33,998 nt of DNA from Pseudomonadota bacterium (GCA_021847345.1 JAJZTW010000046.1:1-33998); one strand, 5' to 3'; shown: positions 16,209-24,273, counted from the first letter of the stretch. The notes: generated by a model from the letters alone, not told the origin. Made by a program: numbers and translations.

Positions 16209-17698
16209 TCGTCTACCACCGCCAACCCTACGAGGAACAGGTGGAGAACGGGCGCGTGGTGCTGCGCGAGAACCGCAGCCCGAACGGCATCGTGCCGGCA
16301 CTCAAGGGTTTCATCGGCCAGGTCGACAGCGCGAGCTGGATCGCGTGGAAAAAGGCCCCGGCCGGCAAGGCGCCCGGCTTCGAGCGCCGCGTCACCGTGC
16401 GCGACAGCTACGGCACCTACGAGGTCGTGCGCCTGCCGCTGCAGGCCGAGCAGATCAGCCAGTTCTACCACGTCACCTCGAAGGAGGCGCTGTGGCCCGT
16501 GCTCAACAGTTTTCCGTCGCTGTATTCGTCGGAGAACACGCAGTGGTCGACTTTCCGCGAGGTCAACCGGCTGTTCGCCGAGGCCGCCTGCCAGGAGGCC
16601 GCCCCGGGAGCCGTGGTGTGGGTGCACGACTACAACCTGTGGCTGGTGCCGCAGTTCCTGCGGCGCATGCGCCCGGACCTGAAGATCGCGTTTTTCCATC
16701 ACACTCCGTTCCCCGGTCCGGACGTGTTCAATCTGCTGCCGTGGCGCGACGAGATCCTCGACAACCTGTTGAGCTGCGATCTGGTCGGCTTTCACGTGCC
16801 GCGCTATGCCTGCAACTTCGCCGCCGTGGCGCAGGGCCTGCGCGATGTGCGCGACGTGCGCTGGGAGCCGGCCGCGGCCGGGTTGGAGCGGCATGGTTCG
16901 GCGCTGGCCGAGCCGCTCACGCCGGTCAGCCTGCGCATGGGCGCGCACACCGTGCACATCGACGCCTTTCCCATCGGCACCCATGCCGAGCTGATCCAGC
17001 AGAGCATGGCCACGCCGCAGGCTCGCGAACAGGTGGCGCAGATCCGCGCGCGCCTGCCCGAGCGCAAGGTGATCGTGTCCATCGGGCGGGTCGACTACGC
17101 CAAGGGCACCAAGGAGATGCTGCTGACCTACGAACGCCTGCTGCGCAGGCGCCCGGAACTGCACGGACAGGTCAAGCTGCTGCTCACTGCGGTGGCCGCC
17201 GCCGACGGCATGCGCGTATACCGGCGCTCCCAGCAGACCATCGAGCAGGTCGTGGGGCGCATCAACGGGCATTTCGGCACCTTGTCGTGGCAGCCGGTGG
17301 TGCTGTCGACCACGCCGATGACCTTCCAGGAGACCCTGGCGCACTATCGCGCGGCCGATATCTGCTGGATCACCCCGCTGCGCGACGGGCTGAACCTGGT
17401 GGCCAAGGAGTTCGTCGCGGCCCATGACGAGCGCGATGGCGTTCTGGTACTTTCCGAGTTCGCCGGCGCGGCCGTCGAACTGGGTGACGCGCTGCTGGTC
17501 AACCCCTACAGCATCAGCCAGATGGATTCCGCGATCGATCGCGCTCTCGACATGCCGCCGGACGACCAGCACCGCCGCATGCAACGCATGCAGGAGCATG
17601 TGCAGCGCTACGACATCGGCCACTGGACCCGCCACGTGCTGGGCTGGTTCGACACCCTGCGTGCCGCCCGCGACCTGCCGCTGGCCGAGCCGGCCTGA
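16190..17698 (+). CDS. ggpS: Glucosylglycerol-phosphate synthase (GgpS type, GT20)
   Basis: A 502-residue retaining glycosyltransferase of family GT20. It begins [19 protein letters not shown] and continues with [16 protein letters not shown], the N-terminal pattern of cyanobacterial and pseudomonad GgpS, not the RxxxNGGLxxxL of trehalose-phosphate synthase OtsA. Further motifs are [11 protein letters not shown] (about 145), [14 protein letters not shown] (about 168), [15 protein letters not shown] (about 295) and [15 protein letters not shown] (about 394). The expected reaction is ADP-glucose + glycerol-3-phosphate to 2-O-glucosylglycerol phosphate + ADP. The start has GGAGGAGG six bases upstream. 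Its place after gpsA, which makes the acceptor, and a HAD phosphatase strongly supports the pathway. Substrate choice (ADP- or GDP-glucose) cannot be read from sequence alone. Confidence 0.88.
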   Translation: MAAQLVIVYHRQPYEEQVENGRVVLRENRSPNGIVPALKGFIGQVDSASWIAWKKAPAGKAPGFERRVTVRDSYGTYEVVRLPLQAEQISQFYHVTSKEALWPVLNSFPSLYSSENTQWSTFREVNRLFAEAACQEAAPGAVVWVHDYNLWLVPQFLRRMRPDLKIAFFHHTPFPGPDVFNLLPWRDEILDNLLSCDLVGFHVPRYACNFAAVAQGLRDVRDVRWEPAAAGLERHGSALAEPLTPVSLRMGAHTVHIDAFPIGTHAELIQQSMATPQAREQVAQIRARLPERKVIVSIGRVDYAKGTKEMLLTYERLLRRRPELHGQVKLLLTAVAAADGMRVYRRSQQTIEQVVGRINGHFGTLSWQPVVLSTTPMTFQETLAHYRAADICWITPLRDGLNLVAKEFVAAHDERDGVLVLSEFAGAAVELGDALLVNPYSISQMDSAIDRALDMPPDDQHRRMQRMQEHVQRYDIGHWTRHVLGWFDTLRAARDLPLAEPA

Positions 17699-17734
17699 TC
17701 GACCCATGTCATCTTCCGCAAGGATCTTCCCCAC

Positions 17735-18841
17735 ATGCCCGATCTGACACACCTGATGATTGCCTCCAACCCCTTGAGCGCGTGGCTGGTTGCGCTGGCC
17801 TGGCTGATTCTCGTGGGCGCCGTCTCCGCAGCACTCAAGCGCTGGCTGGTCAGCCACCTGGGCGCGCTCGCCTCGCGCACGACCAGGCGCTGGAACGTCG
17901 CGCTGGTCGCGGCCCTGCGTGCCACGCGGCCGTGGCTGCTGGTGGTGGTGGCACTTTTCCCGGCGAGCGACGCGCTGAGCCTGCCGGCACGCAGCACGCA
18001 CTGGTCGGACATCGTGGCCAGCGTCGCGCTGGCGGTGCAGATCGGGCTGTGGGCGGGGCGTTTCATCGACGAGTTGATCACCGCGTCGCGCGAGACCGCG
18101 ATGCGCAGCGACCCCGAGACGGCCACCGGCCTGGCGGCGATGAGCTTCATCGTCCGCCTCGTGCTGTGGAGCCTGCTCGCGCTGCTGCTGCTCGACAACC
18201 TGGGGTTCAACATCAGCACCTTGCTGGCCGGCCTGGGCGTCGGCGGCATCGCGGTGGGGCTGGCCTTGCAGAATATCCTGGGGGATTTGTTCTCGAGTTT
18301 GTCGATCGTTCTGGACAAACCCTTCCAGATCGGGCATTTCGTGGTCATCGACGGGTTTTCCGGAACGGTCGAGAACATCGGGCTCAAAACCACCCGCATT
18401 CGCAGCATCAGCGGCGAGATGCTGGTGTTCTCGAATACCGACCTGACCAAGGCGCGCCTGCGCAACTATCGGCACATGCAGGAGCGGCGCATCGTGTTCG
18501 CCTTCGGCGTGAGCTACGACACCCCGCCGTCGGTGATGGAGCAGATTCCGTCCCGGGTGCGCGAGGCCGTGGAACGCCGGGAACATGTGCGTTTCGACCG
18601 GGCCCACTTCAAGGATTTCGGAGAATCCGCGCTGAATTTCGAGGTCGTGTACTGGATGACCACGGCCGACTACGGGGTCTACATGGACACCCAGCAGGCC
18701 ATCAACCTGGAGCTGATGCGTACCATGGAGCAGCTCGGAGTGGAGTTCGCGTTCCCGACGCGCACCGTGCAGCTCAGCGCGAGCGCGCCGTTGCCGGTGG
18801 CGCTGCACGACCGCGCAAGCGGCGCTATCGCCAGCTCGTGA
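17735..18841 (+). CDS. MscS-family mechanosensitive channel
   Basis: A 368-residue inner-membrane channel that opens under membrane tension to release solutes on hypo-osmotic shock. Hydrophobic segments lie near residues 15-32, 65-80, 95-115 and 135-155. The pore helix NISTLLAGLGVGGIAVGLAL (about 160-180), with its Gly/Ala packing, runs on into QNILGDLFSSLSIVLDKPFQ, and the beta domain has GHFVVIDGFSGTVENIGLKT and VFSNTDL. The C-terminal cage follows. The arrangement resembles YnaI/YbdG-like MscS proteins rather than the minimal E. coli MscS. AAGGA lies about ten bases before the ATG. It is 36 bases after ggpS on the same strand, which suggests co-transcription with the osmolyte genes: synthesis and emergency release in one unit. 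Confidence 0.92.
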   Translation: MPDLTHLMIASNPLSAWLVALAWLILVGAVSAALKRWLVSHLGALASRTTRRWNVALVAALRATRPWLLVVVALFPASDALSLPARSTHWSDIVASVALAVQIGLWAGRFIDELITASRETAMRSDPETATGLAAMSFIVRLVLWSLLALLLLDNLGFNISTLLAGLGVGGIAVGLALQNILGDLFSSLSIVLDKPFQIGHFVVIDGFSGTVENIGLKTTRIRSISGEMLVFSNTDLTKARLRNYRHMQERRIVFAFGVSYDTPPSVMEQIPSRVREAVERREHVRFDRAHFKDFGESALNFEVVYWMTTADYGVYMDTQQAINLELMRTMEQLGVEFAFPTRTVQLSASAPLPVALHDRASGAIASS

Positions 18842-19090
18842 GCGCCCCCAGGGCCGGGCCTGGGGCCCGACCCGCCCCCCGAGGGGGTTGAGAAAACTTG
18901 GGGCGGCCCTGCGTTTTCTCAAGAGCGCCCCCAGGGCCGGGCCTGGGGCCCGACCCGCCCCCCGAGGGGGTTGAGAAAACTTGGGGCGGCCCTGCGTTTT
19001 CTCAAGAGCGCCCCCAGGGCCGGGCCTGGGGCCCGACCCGCCCCCCGTGGGGGTCGAGAAAACTTGGGGCGGCCCTGCGTTTTCTCGAGA
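18842..19090. repeat. Three tandem 83-bp repeats with a covarying hairpin
   Basis: Copies start at 18842, 18925 and 19008. Copies 1 and 2 look identical; copy 3 has a few changes. Each contains CCCCAGG/CCTGGGG, a C-run/G-run stem, and a third hairpin with a 10-bp stem and a 15-base loop TTGGGGCGGCCCTGC. In copies 1 and 2 the stem is TTGAGAAAAC/GTTTTCTCAA; in copy 3 it is TCGAGAAAAC/GTTTTCTCGA, so T-to-C and A-to-G changes compensate. The array fills the gap between the convergent mscS and ADP-ribosylglycohydrolase genes. A diverged inverted copy lies at 22121-22195. I interpret it as a REP/BIME-like structured repeat family, possibly acting as a two-way terminator. Confidence 0.9.
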
Positions 19091-19138
19091 GCGCAAGCCC
19101 CCGCTCGCCGGAGCACCTGCGGCGCGCGTGTCGTGGAT

Positions 19139-20260
19139 TCAGGCGGCCGGCGCGTCGGCCAGCATGTCGTCGGCGAGCCGCCCGGCCAGTTCCATGCGCT
19201 CGGCGCCGCGCTCGAGCCCATCGAGCCAGCGTCGCGGGATCGAGCGCAGGCCTGCGCTGGCGCCGCACAGCGCGCCGGTCAGCATCGCGCGAGCTTGATT
19301 CTGGCCGCCGCCGTTGACTGCGTGCAGCACCGCGCTTTCGAAATCGCAGCCGAAGCGGGCGGTGAGGTAATAGGCTGCCGGGAACTGGTGGTACACCGCG
19401 CAGGGCATGCCGTACACCAGCGAAACCTTCCATGCCGGCTCGATGCTCACGCCGGGGTCGACGGCGGCGCGCGCGATGTTCGACGGCGTCAGCAACGCGT
19501 CCGGGGATGCGAATTCTCCGACGCCGCGCCGCGGCTTCTCCGAGTCGCGCGTGACGCCGCTCTCGCCATCGGCCGTCACCGTGTGAAAGGGCAGCTGCCC
19601 GCTGCGCACCAGCGCCATCAACCTGCCCGAGATCGCCGCGTCCAGCTCGTGGCCCTGCACGAGCAGCCCGAGCACGCTGCCATAGGCCACGGTCATCGCC
19701 ATCACCGTCGGGTCGATCTGGGTGAGCGCGGTGTTGGAGCCCACGTCGCGCGCCAGCAGCGCGGGGCGCAGCGCATGGCGCACGGCGATCGCCAGCGTGC
19801 GCTCAGCCGCTTCGGTATTGTCCGCGTAGCCGCCGACCTCGCCCCAGGGCAAGCCTTGTCCGACGCGCAGGCGCCAGGCTTCGCGTATCGACTGGCTGGT
19901 GTAGCCGCCGGGGCCCTGCAGCGGCGTTCCGTCGAGCAGAGGAAACAGCTGCTGGTCGATGCGGCGGCAGAAATCCGCTTCGTCGTAGCCGCGGCAATCG
20001 ACCAGGCTGCGCAGGGTCAGTTCCAGCAACCAGCCGGCCTGCGAGGACTGCCCGGCGCGCAATCCCGCGTGGTAGCGATCCGGGCGGGGGTCGGTGTAGT
20101 CGGTGATCCACTCGCCGTAGTCGCGGCGCAGCGCATCGAGGTCGTAGTACCAGTGCGGGCCCAGCGCGAGGGCATCGCCGATGAAGGCTCCCATCAGCGC
20201 GCCGAGCACGCGTTCGCGCAGGTCGGGCCCGTGTTCGGCGGGCAGGGCGGAAGGGTTCAT
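19139..20260 (-). CDS. ADP-ribosylglycohydrolase family protein
   Basis: A 373-residue protein of the ADP-ribosylglycohydrolase/J1-crystallin family, which removes ADP-ribose from proteins, nucleic acids or small molecules with two metal ions. The N-terminal helix VLGALMGAFIGDALALGPHWYYD is typical, as are the helical repeats ending in YYLTARFGCDFESAVLHAVNGGGQNQARAMLTGALCGA. At the last site the classical GGDTDT metal-binding acids are replaced by GGGQNQ, as in J1-crystallin-like members, so catalysis is uncertain. The ATG at 20260 begins shortly before the first conserved helix; the frame continues to 20332 without conservation. It converges with mscS across the tandem repeats. A strong hairpin upstream (20326-20360) separates it from tRNA-Cys. 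Substrate unknown. Confidence 0.85.
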   Translation of the reverse strand: MNPSALPAEHGPDLRERVLGALMGAFIGDALALGPHWYYDLDALRRDYGEWITDYTDPRPDRYHAGLRAGQSSQAGWLLELTLRSLVDCRGYDEADFCRRIDQQLFPLLDGTPLQGPGGYTSQSIREAWRLRVGQGLPWGEVGGYADNTEAAERTLAIAVRHALRPALLARDVGSNTALTQIDPTVMAMTVAYGSVLGLLVQGHELDAAISGRLMALVRSGQLPFHTVTADGESGVTRDSEKPRRGVGEFASPDALLTPSNIARAAVDPGVSIEPAWKVSLVYGMPCAVYHQFPAAYYLTARFGCDFESAVLHAVNGGGQNQARAMLTGALCGASAGLRSIPRRWLDGLERGAERMELAGRLADDMLADAPAA

Positions 20261-20325
20261 GGCGAGACTCGGCGGGTCGGCGGATGGCTTCGCAGCATAC
20301 CCCAGGCATCGCGCGCGAGCCGAAT

Positions 20326-20360
20326 GTGACAAAGGCCACCTTGCGGGTGGCCTTTGTCAC
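20326..20360 (-). terminator. Terminator after tRNA-Cys
   Basis: A perfect 15-bp stem, GTGACAAAGGCCACC (20326-20340) and its complement (20346-20360) around a five-base loop, begins five bases past the tRNA-Cys CCA end. On the minus strand the T-run (CCTTTGT) lies in the 3' arm of the stem. It probably ends tRNA-Cys transcription; symmetry would also let it work in the other direction. Confidence 0.7.
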
Positions 20361-20364
20361 GGAC

Positions 20365-20438
20365 TGGAGGCGCGGGCGGGAGTCGAACCCACCTGGAAGG
20401 ATTTGCAGTCCTCTGCATAGCCGCTTTGCTACCGCGCC
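20365..20438 (-). tRNA. tRNA-Cys, anticodon GCA
   Basis: Minus strand: acceptor GGCGCGG/CCGCGCC, anticodon loop CTGCAAA with anticodon GCA, T arm GGTTCGACTCC, discriminator U (the identity base of cysteine tRNA) and encoded CCA. 74 bases including CCA. A small inverted repeat GTATCTT/AAGATAC at 20456-20474, just upstream, overlaps a weak -10-like TAAGAT; no good -35 was seen. Confidence 0.95.
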
Positions 20439-20578
20439 GTGTTCGATTTCCGCCCGTATCTTAGCGGAAGATACGAGGCGGTGTTTCCGGCTCGCCAGGC
20501 CGGGCGGCTTGTGCCCGGCTTGGTGCGAAACACCGAATACCGAATCGGTTTTCAGATCGGGCGGAATCAACCGCCGAC

Positions 20579-20604
20579 AAAAAAGGGGAAGACTGAGCTT
20601 CCCC
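20579..20604 (-). terminator. Rho-independent terminator after tRNA-Gly
   Basis: Read on the minus strand: GGGGAAG, a six-base loop CTCAGT, CTTCCCC and six T residues (plus-strand A-run at 20579-20584). It is an ideal intrinsic terminator about 80 bases beyond the 3' end of tRNA-Gly, so tRNA-Gly and tRNA-Cys are separate transcription units. Confidence 0.9.
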
Positions 20605-20686
20605 TGAATATCACTCGGGCCCCGAAAGGGATTCGCCCGAGATATTCGCGAATGCCGCCTGGGTGCTTCATTCGCGAACCAGAAAC

Positions 20687-20762
20687 TGGAGCGGGAAACG
20701 AGTCTCGAACTCGCGACCTCAACCTTGGCAAGGTTGCGCTCTACCAACTGAGCTATTCCCGC
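20687..20762 (-). tRNA. tRNA-Gly, anticodon GCC
   Basis: Minus strand: GCGGGAA/TTCCCGC acceptor, D arm AGCTCAGTTGGTAGAGC, anticodon loop TTGCCAA with anticodon GCC, T arm GAGTTCGAGACTC, discriminator U and encoded CCA. 76 bases. It reads the GGC and GGU glycine codons. It has its own promoter (20774-20801) and terminator (20579-20604). Confidence 0.97.
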
Positions 20763-20773
20763 GAAAAACCAAC

Positions 20774-20801
20774 ATTCTAGACGGTTTCCGGACCTTGTCA
20801 A
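20774..20801 (-). promoter_or_regulatory. Sigma-70 promoter of tRNA-Gly
   Basis: On the minus strand TTGACA, a 16-base spacer and TAGAAT lie 12 bases before the mature tRNA-Gly 5' end: a perfect -35 and a 5/6 match -10. It sits between the fabI stop and the tRNA, so tRNA-Gly does not depend on fabI transcription. Confidence 0.8.
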
Positions 20802-20834
20802 CACCCTGCTGCGCAAGGCCTCGAAACTGAGCTC

Positions 20835-21641
20835 TCACAGTTGCGCGTTCAGCCCGCCGACCACGGCATGCATGCCGGCGTCGACATGCAGAACCTCCGC
20901 GGTAATGCCGCTGGCCAGGTCCGACAGCAGGAAGGCGCTCGCATCGCCCACCTGCTCGATGGTCACGTTGCGGCGCAGCGGGGTGCTGGATTCGTTGAAC
21001 TTGAGCATCTTGCCGAAATCGGCGATGCCCGATGCCGCGAGGGTCTTGATCGGGCCGGCGCTCACACCGTTGACCCGCATGCCGCGCGGTCCGAGCGACT
21101 CGGCCAGGTAGCGCACGCTGGCCTCGAGGGCCGCCTTGGCCACGCCCATGGTGTTGTAGTTGGGAACCACGCGCTCGGCGCCCAGGTAGGTCATGGTCAG
21201 CAGCGACGGCATCGATCCGGCGTCGCAGCTGGCCTGCAGCAGCGGCAGCAGCGTCTTGGCCAGGGCCGGGAACGAATAGGCCGAGATGTCGTGCGCGATG
21301 CGGAAGCCTTCGCGCGACAGGCCCTCCAGGAAGTCTCCGGCGATGGCCTCGCGCGGCGCGAAGCCGATCGAGTGCACCAGACCGTCGAGTCGCGGCCAGT
21401 GCTGTGCGAGGTCGCGCCCGAGTGCGTCGATCTGGGCGTCGTCGGCGACGTCGCAGGGGAACACCAGGCGGCTGTCGAACTCCTGCGCGAAGCCCTGGAT
21501 GCGCTCGGCGAAACGCTCACCGACATAGGTGAATGCCAACTCGGCGCCCTCGCGGTGGCAGGCCCTGGCCACGCCGTAGGCGATGGATCGGTTCGACAGC
21601 AGGCCGGTGATCAGAATGCGTTTCCCGGTGAGAAAGCCCAT
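20835..21641 (-). CDS. fabI: Enoyl-[acyl-carrier-protein] reductase (NADH)
   Basis: A 268-residue FabI, which reduces the trans-2 double bond of enoyl-ACP in the last step of each round of type II fatty-acid elongation. It is an atypical short-chain dehydrogenase: the nucleotide-binding motif is [13 protein letters not shown] in place of GxxxGxG, followed by [23 protein letters not shown] and the catalytic [11 protein letters not shown] (Tyr-x6-Lys), then [16 protein letters not shown]. These are the hallmarks of the triclosan-binding FabI class. The ATG at 21641 has AGGA eight bases upstream; a longer frame to 22115 is not conserved. It is divergent from the rimP operon and followed by tRNA-Gly. 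Confidence 0.96.
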   Translation of the reverse strand: MGFLTGKRILITGLLSNRSIAYGVARACHREGAELAFTYVGERFAERIQGFAQEFDSRLVFPCDVADDAQIDALGRDLAQHWPRLDGLVHSIGFAPREAIAGDFLEGLSREGFRIAHDISAYSFPALAKTLLPLLQASCDAGSMPSLLTMTYLGAERVVPNYNTMGVAKAALEASVRYLAESLGPRGMRVNGVSAGPIKTLAASGIADFGKMLKFNESSTPLRRNVTIEQVGDASAFLLSDLASGITAEVLHVDAGMHAVVGGLNAQL

Positions 21642-21859
21642 GGGTGGTTCCTGTATTGCGGCAATGGGTTTGGAGTGCAGGCGGCAAGCGCTGCGCGCGG
21701 CCACCCGGCTTGCGCCGAAGCGGCCGCTGGCGGCACAAGCGCGCGTACTTGCGCGAGCGGGCATTCTCGCATGGTGCCGGGGGGCATCGGAAGCCGCCGG
21801 GATTGGCCCGGCGGCGTGCCAGTGCGACGCGTTGGTGAGCGCTGCCCCAGGTTTGCTCC

Positions 21860-21888
21860 TTGAAGATCGGCCCGTTTGCCCATAGAAT
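21860..21888 (+). promoter_or_regulatory. Strong sigma-70 promoter upstream of rimP
   Basis: TTGAAG (21860-21865), a 17-base spacer and TAGAAT (21883-21888). It stands in a local drop of GC content in an otherwise GC-rich gap (21642-22218) and would start RNA near 21895. The remaining part of this gap up to fabI (21642-21859) shows no gene. Confidence 0.7.
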
Positions 21889-21894
21889 AAGCAA

Positions 21895-22083
21895 ATCGAG
21901 GCTGATCGGTTGCGCGGCTGCAAGGCTTTGCATACCGAGTTCTCTCCCGGCCCTGCCGGGTGGCTCCCGGCAGCGATGCCGGGGCGGCTCGCGGCAGCGA
22001 CGCCGCGCCTCGACAACGGAATCAAGCCGGGTTGGCCGACTGCAATGGCGACACAAGAAGGGCGATACCGATCGCCCTTTTTT
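21895..22083 (+). ncRNA. Candidate structured RNA or attenuated leader before rimP
   Basis: A roughly 190-base transcript is predicted between the promoter at 21860-21888 and the terminator at 22060-22083. It contains three successive hairpins: CCCGGC/GCCGGG (21946-21960), CCCGGC/GCCGGG with loop AGCGAT (21966-21983) and GCGGC/GCCGC with loop AGCGAC (21991-22006). The last two share the motif CGGCAGCGAYGCCG. It does not look like 6S, 4.5S, tmRNA or a tRNA. It could be an independent small RNA or the leader of the rimP-nusA-infB operon, with read-through controlled at the terminator. NusA, encoded downstream, acts on such terminators. Confidence 0.45.
22060..22083 (+). terminator. Intrinsic terminator in the rimP leader
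   Basis: GGGCGAT (22060-22066), loop ACCG, ATCGCCC (22071-22077) and six T residues (22078-22083). A textbook rho-independent terminator on the plus strand, 136 bases before the rimP start, with no protein gene upstream of it on that strand. Confidence 0.85.
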
Positions 22084-22120
22084 GTTGCCGTTGCGTTTGT
22101 GTTCCCGTCAGTCAAGGTCT

Positions 22121-22195
22121 CTCAAGGAAACGCAGGGCCGCCCCAGGTTTCCTTGACCCCCCCCGGGGCGGGCTGGGCGCAGCCCGGCCCCGGGG
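22121..22195 (-). repeat. Inverted, diverged copy of the 83-bp structured repeat
   Basis: Read on the minus strand this aligns with the tandem units at 18842-19090. The stem is TCAAGGAAAC/GTTTCCTTGA (plus-strand arms 22122-22131 and 22147-22156) around a 15-base loop CTGGGGCGGCCCTGC that differs in one base. The stem differs from the tandem copies at paired positions, so pairing is kept. The adjoining GC-rich part (about 22157-22195) also matches. It lies between the leader terminator and the rimP ribosome site. Confidence 0.85.
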
Positions 22196-22218
22196 GTACT
22201 CATCAGGCAAGGAAGGGC

Positions 22219-22773
22219 ATGCAGCAACTGGAAGTGATCGAGGCGACCGTGCAGGGCCTGGGGTATCAGTTCGTCGAGGCGAACTGGGCCTCGGCCGGGG
22301 TATTGCGCGTGACCATCGATCGAGTCGACGACGCCGCCGTCACGGTCGACGATTGCGAGCGGGTGTCGCGCCAGTTGCAGTACGCGCTGGAGGTCGAGGG
22401 GCTGGACTACCAGCGCCTGGAGGTGTCGTCGCCCGGCCTGGACCGCCTGCTTCGCACCCCGGCGGACTTCGAGCGCTTCGCCGGCCAGGCCGTCGACGTG
22501 AACCTGCGGCTGCCTTTCCAGGGCCGCAAGAAGTACCGCGGCCTGCTGCAGGTGCCGACGGGGGAGGGTTCGTACGCCATCGTCTGGGACGATGAACTGC
22601 TGGCTCGCCTGGAGCGGCCCCGGGCGGCCGCGAAGGGCCGGCCCGCCGGGCCGGGCCGTGCCGGCAAGACCACGGAAGCGGCGCAGGCGCCGCGGGAATT
22701 GCGTTTTTCCATGGCCGAGGTGCGAGAGGTTCGTCTCGTGCCGGTCATTGACTTCAGGGGTCGTAAATCATGA
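22219..22773 (+). CDS. rimP: Ribosome maturation factor RimP
   Basis: A 184-residue factor needed for late 30S subunit assembly. The N-terminal alpha/beta domain shows [20 protein letters not shown] and [20 protein letters not shown], then [18 protein letters not shown], the family signature. An SH3-like C-terminal domain follows. A Gly/Pro/Ala-rich insertion of about 30 residues (near 135-165) between domain strands makes it longer than the usual 150. The ATG at 22219 has AAGGAAG upstream. Its last codon overlaps the nusA start (ATGA), as in other proteobacterial rimP-nusA-infB operons. Confidence 0.95.
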   Translation: MQQLEVIEATVQGLGYQFVEANWASAGVLRVTIDRVDDAAVTVDDCERVSRQLQYALEVEGLDYQRLEVSSPGLDRLLRTPADFERFAGQAVDVNLRLPFQGRKKYRGLLQVPTGEGSYAIVWDDELLARLERPRAAAKGRPAGPGRAGKTTEAAQAPRELRFSMAEVREVRLVPVIDFRGRKS

Positions 22774-24248
22774 ACCGCGAGTTGCTGATGCTGGTCGATG
22801 CGCTGGCGCACGAAAAGAATGTGGACCGTGACGTCGTGTTCGGCGCGGTCGAGGCGGCGCTCGCCTCCGCCACCAAGAAGCGCTACAGCGGCGAGGTCGA
22901 CATTCGCGTGGCGATCGACCGCAATACCGGAGACTACGAGAGCTTCCGGCGCTGGCTCGTGGTTCCCGACGAGGCCGGCCTGCAGCAGCCGGACGCCGAG
23001 ATCCTGCAGTTCGAGGCCGCCGAGCAGATTCCCGACATCGAGGTCGGGGACTACATCGAGGAACAGGTCGAGAGCCTGGAGTTCGGTCGCATTGGCGCGC
23101 AGGCGGCGAAGCAGGTCATCCTGCAGAAGATCCGGGATGCCGAGCGCGAACAGATCCTCAACGATTTCCTGCAGCGCAACGACCGCATTTTCGTCGGTAC
23201 CGTCAAGCGCATGGACAAGGGCGACGTGATCGTCGAGTCCGGCAAGGTCGACGCGCGGCTGCGCCGCGGCGAAATGATCCCGAAGGAAAACATCCGCGCC
23301 GGAGACCGCGTGCGCGCGGTGATCGCCAAGATCGATCGCGCCGCGCGCGGCCCGCAGATCGAGCTTTCGCGTACCTCGCCGGAGTTCATGAAGGAACTGT
23401 TCCGGCTCGAGGTTCCGGAGATGGAGCAGGGCCTGCTGGAGATCAAGTCCTGCGCTCGCGACCCCGGCGTTCGCGCCAAGATCGCGGTGCTGTCGCACGA
23501 CCGGCGCATCGACCCGATCGGCACCTGCATCGGCGTGCGAGGTTCGCGGGTCAACGCGGTGAGCAACGAGCTCGGCGGCGAACGCGTGGACATCGTGCTG
23601 TGGTCGGAGGACCCGGCGCAGTTCGTGATCGGCGCGCTGGCTCCGGCGAACGTGCAGTCGATCGTCGTCGACGAGGAAAAGCACGCGATGGACGTCGCCG
23701 TCGACGAGGAGAACCTGGCGCTGGCCATCGGCCGTTCCGGGCAGAACGTGCGACTGGCGTCCGAGCTGACCGGCTGGCAGATCAACCTGATGTCGGCCGA
23801 GGAGTCGCAAAACCGCCAGACCGCCGAGATCGAGGCGATGCGCGAGCTGTTCCGCAGCAAGCTCGACGTCGACCAGGAAGTCGCCGACATCCTGATCCAG
23901 GAAGGATTCACGAGCCTGGAGGAAGTGGCCTACGTGCCGCTGGCGGAAATGCTGGAGATCGAGTCCTTCGACGAGGACACCGTGCACGAACTGCGCAAGC
24001 GCGCGCGCGACGCGCTGCTGACCCAGGAAATCGCCCGCGAGCAAAAGCTCGAGGAGGTCTCGCAGGACCTGAAGGACCTGGAAGGCCTCGACACCGAGCA
24101 GATCGCCAAGCTGGCCGATGCCGGCATCAACACGCGTGACGACCTGGCCGATCTCGCCACCGACGAGCTCACCGCGATCCTCGGCACCGATGAGGAACAG
24201 GCCAGCGCGCTGATTCTCAAGGCGCGCGAACACTGGTTCAACGCCTGA
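22770..24248 (+). CDS. nusA: Transcription termination/antitermination protein NusA
   Basis: A 492-residue RNA polymerase-binding factor that controls pausing, intrinsic termination and rRNA antitermination. The domains in order are: N-terminal polymerase-binding domain (1-125, starting [18 protein letters not shown]), S1 domain (about 135-200), KH1 with [22 protein letters not shown] (about 250), KH2 with [20 protein letters not shown] (about 320), and two acidic C-terminal repeats (about 360-490). Length and layout match the gamma/beta-proteobacterial form with two C-terminal repeats. It overlaps rimP by four bases and is 25 bases before infB. Confidence 0.98.
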   Translation: MNRELLMLVDALAHEKNVDRDVVFGAVEAALASATKKRYSGEVDIRVAIDRNTGDYESFRRWLVVPDEAGLQQPDAEILQFEAAEQIPDIEVGDYIEEQVESLEFGRIGAQAAKQVILQKIRDAEREQILNDFLQRNDRIFVGTVKRMDKGDVIVESGKVDARLRRGEMIPKENIRAGDRVRAVIAKIDRAARGPQIELSRTSPEFMKELFRLEVPEMEQGLLEIKSCARDPGVRAKIAVLSHDRRIDPIGTCIGVRGSRVNAVSNELGGERVDIVLWSEDPAQFVIGALAPANVQSIVVDEEKHAMDVAVDEENLALAIGRSGQNVRLASELTGWQINLMSAEESQNRQTAEIEAMRELFRSKLDVDQEVADILIQEGFTSLEEVAYVPLAEMLEIESFDEDTVHELRKRARDALLTQEIAREQKLEEVSQDLKDLEGLDTEQIAKLADAGINTRDDLADLATDELTAILGTDEEQASALILKAREHWFNA

Positions 24249-24273
24249 GACGAAAGGAGCAAGGAAACCATCC

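Noticed and set aside
16190..17698. Trehalose-6-phosphate synthase (OtsA) annotation
   Set aside because: It is the same GT20 family, but the N-terminal motifs and the pairing with a GgpPS-type phosphatase and GpsA fit glucosylglycerol-phosphate synthase better.
18842..19090. CRISPR array
   Set aside because: The 83-bp units are contiguous with no unique spacers, and no cas genes are near.
16166..19096. A 976-codon minus-strand frame across ggpS and mscS
   Set aside because: It covers two well-conserved genes and the tandem repeats, and has low-complexity Gln/His/Arg composition with no motif.
20439..20578. A third tRNA between tRNA-Cys and tRNA-Gly
   Set aside because: No acceptor pairing or T-arm GTTCRANNC was found; the region holds only spacer with a small inverted repeat and the tRNA-Gly terminator.
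21895..22083. 6S RNA, 4.5S RNA or an initiator tRNA (metY-like) before rimP
   Set aside because: It shows no cloverleaf, no SRP GGAA tetraloop region and no long 6S-type central bubble.
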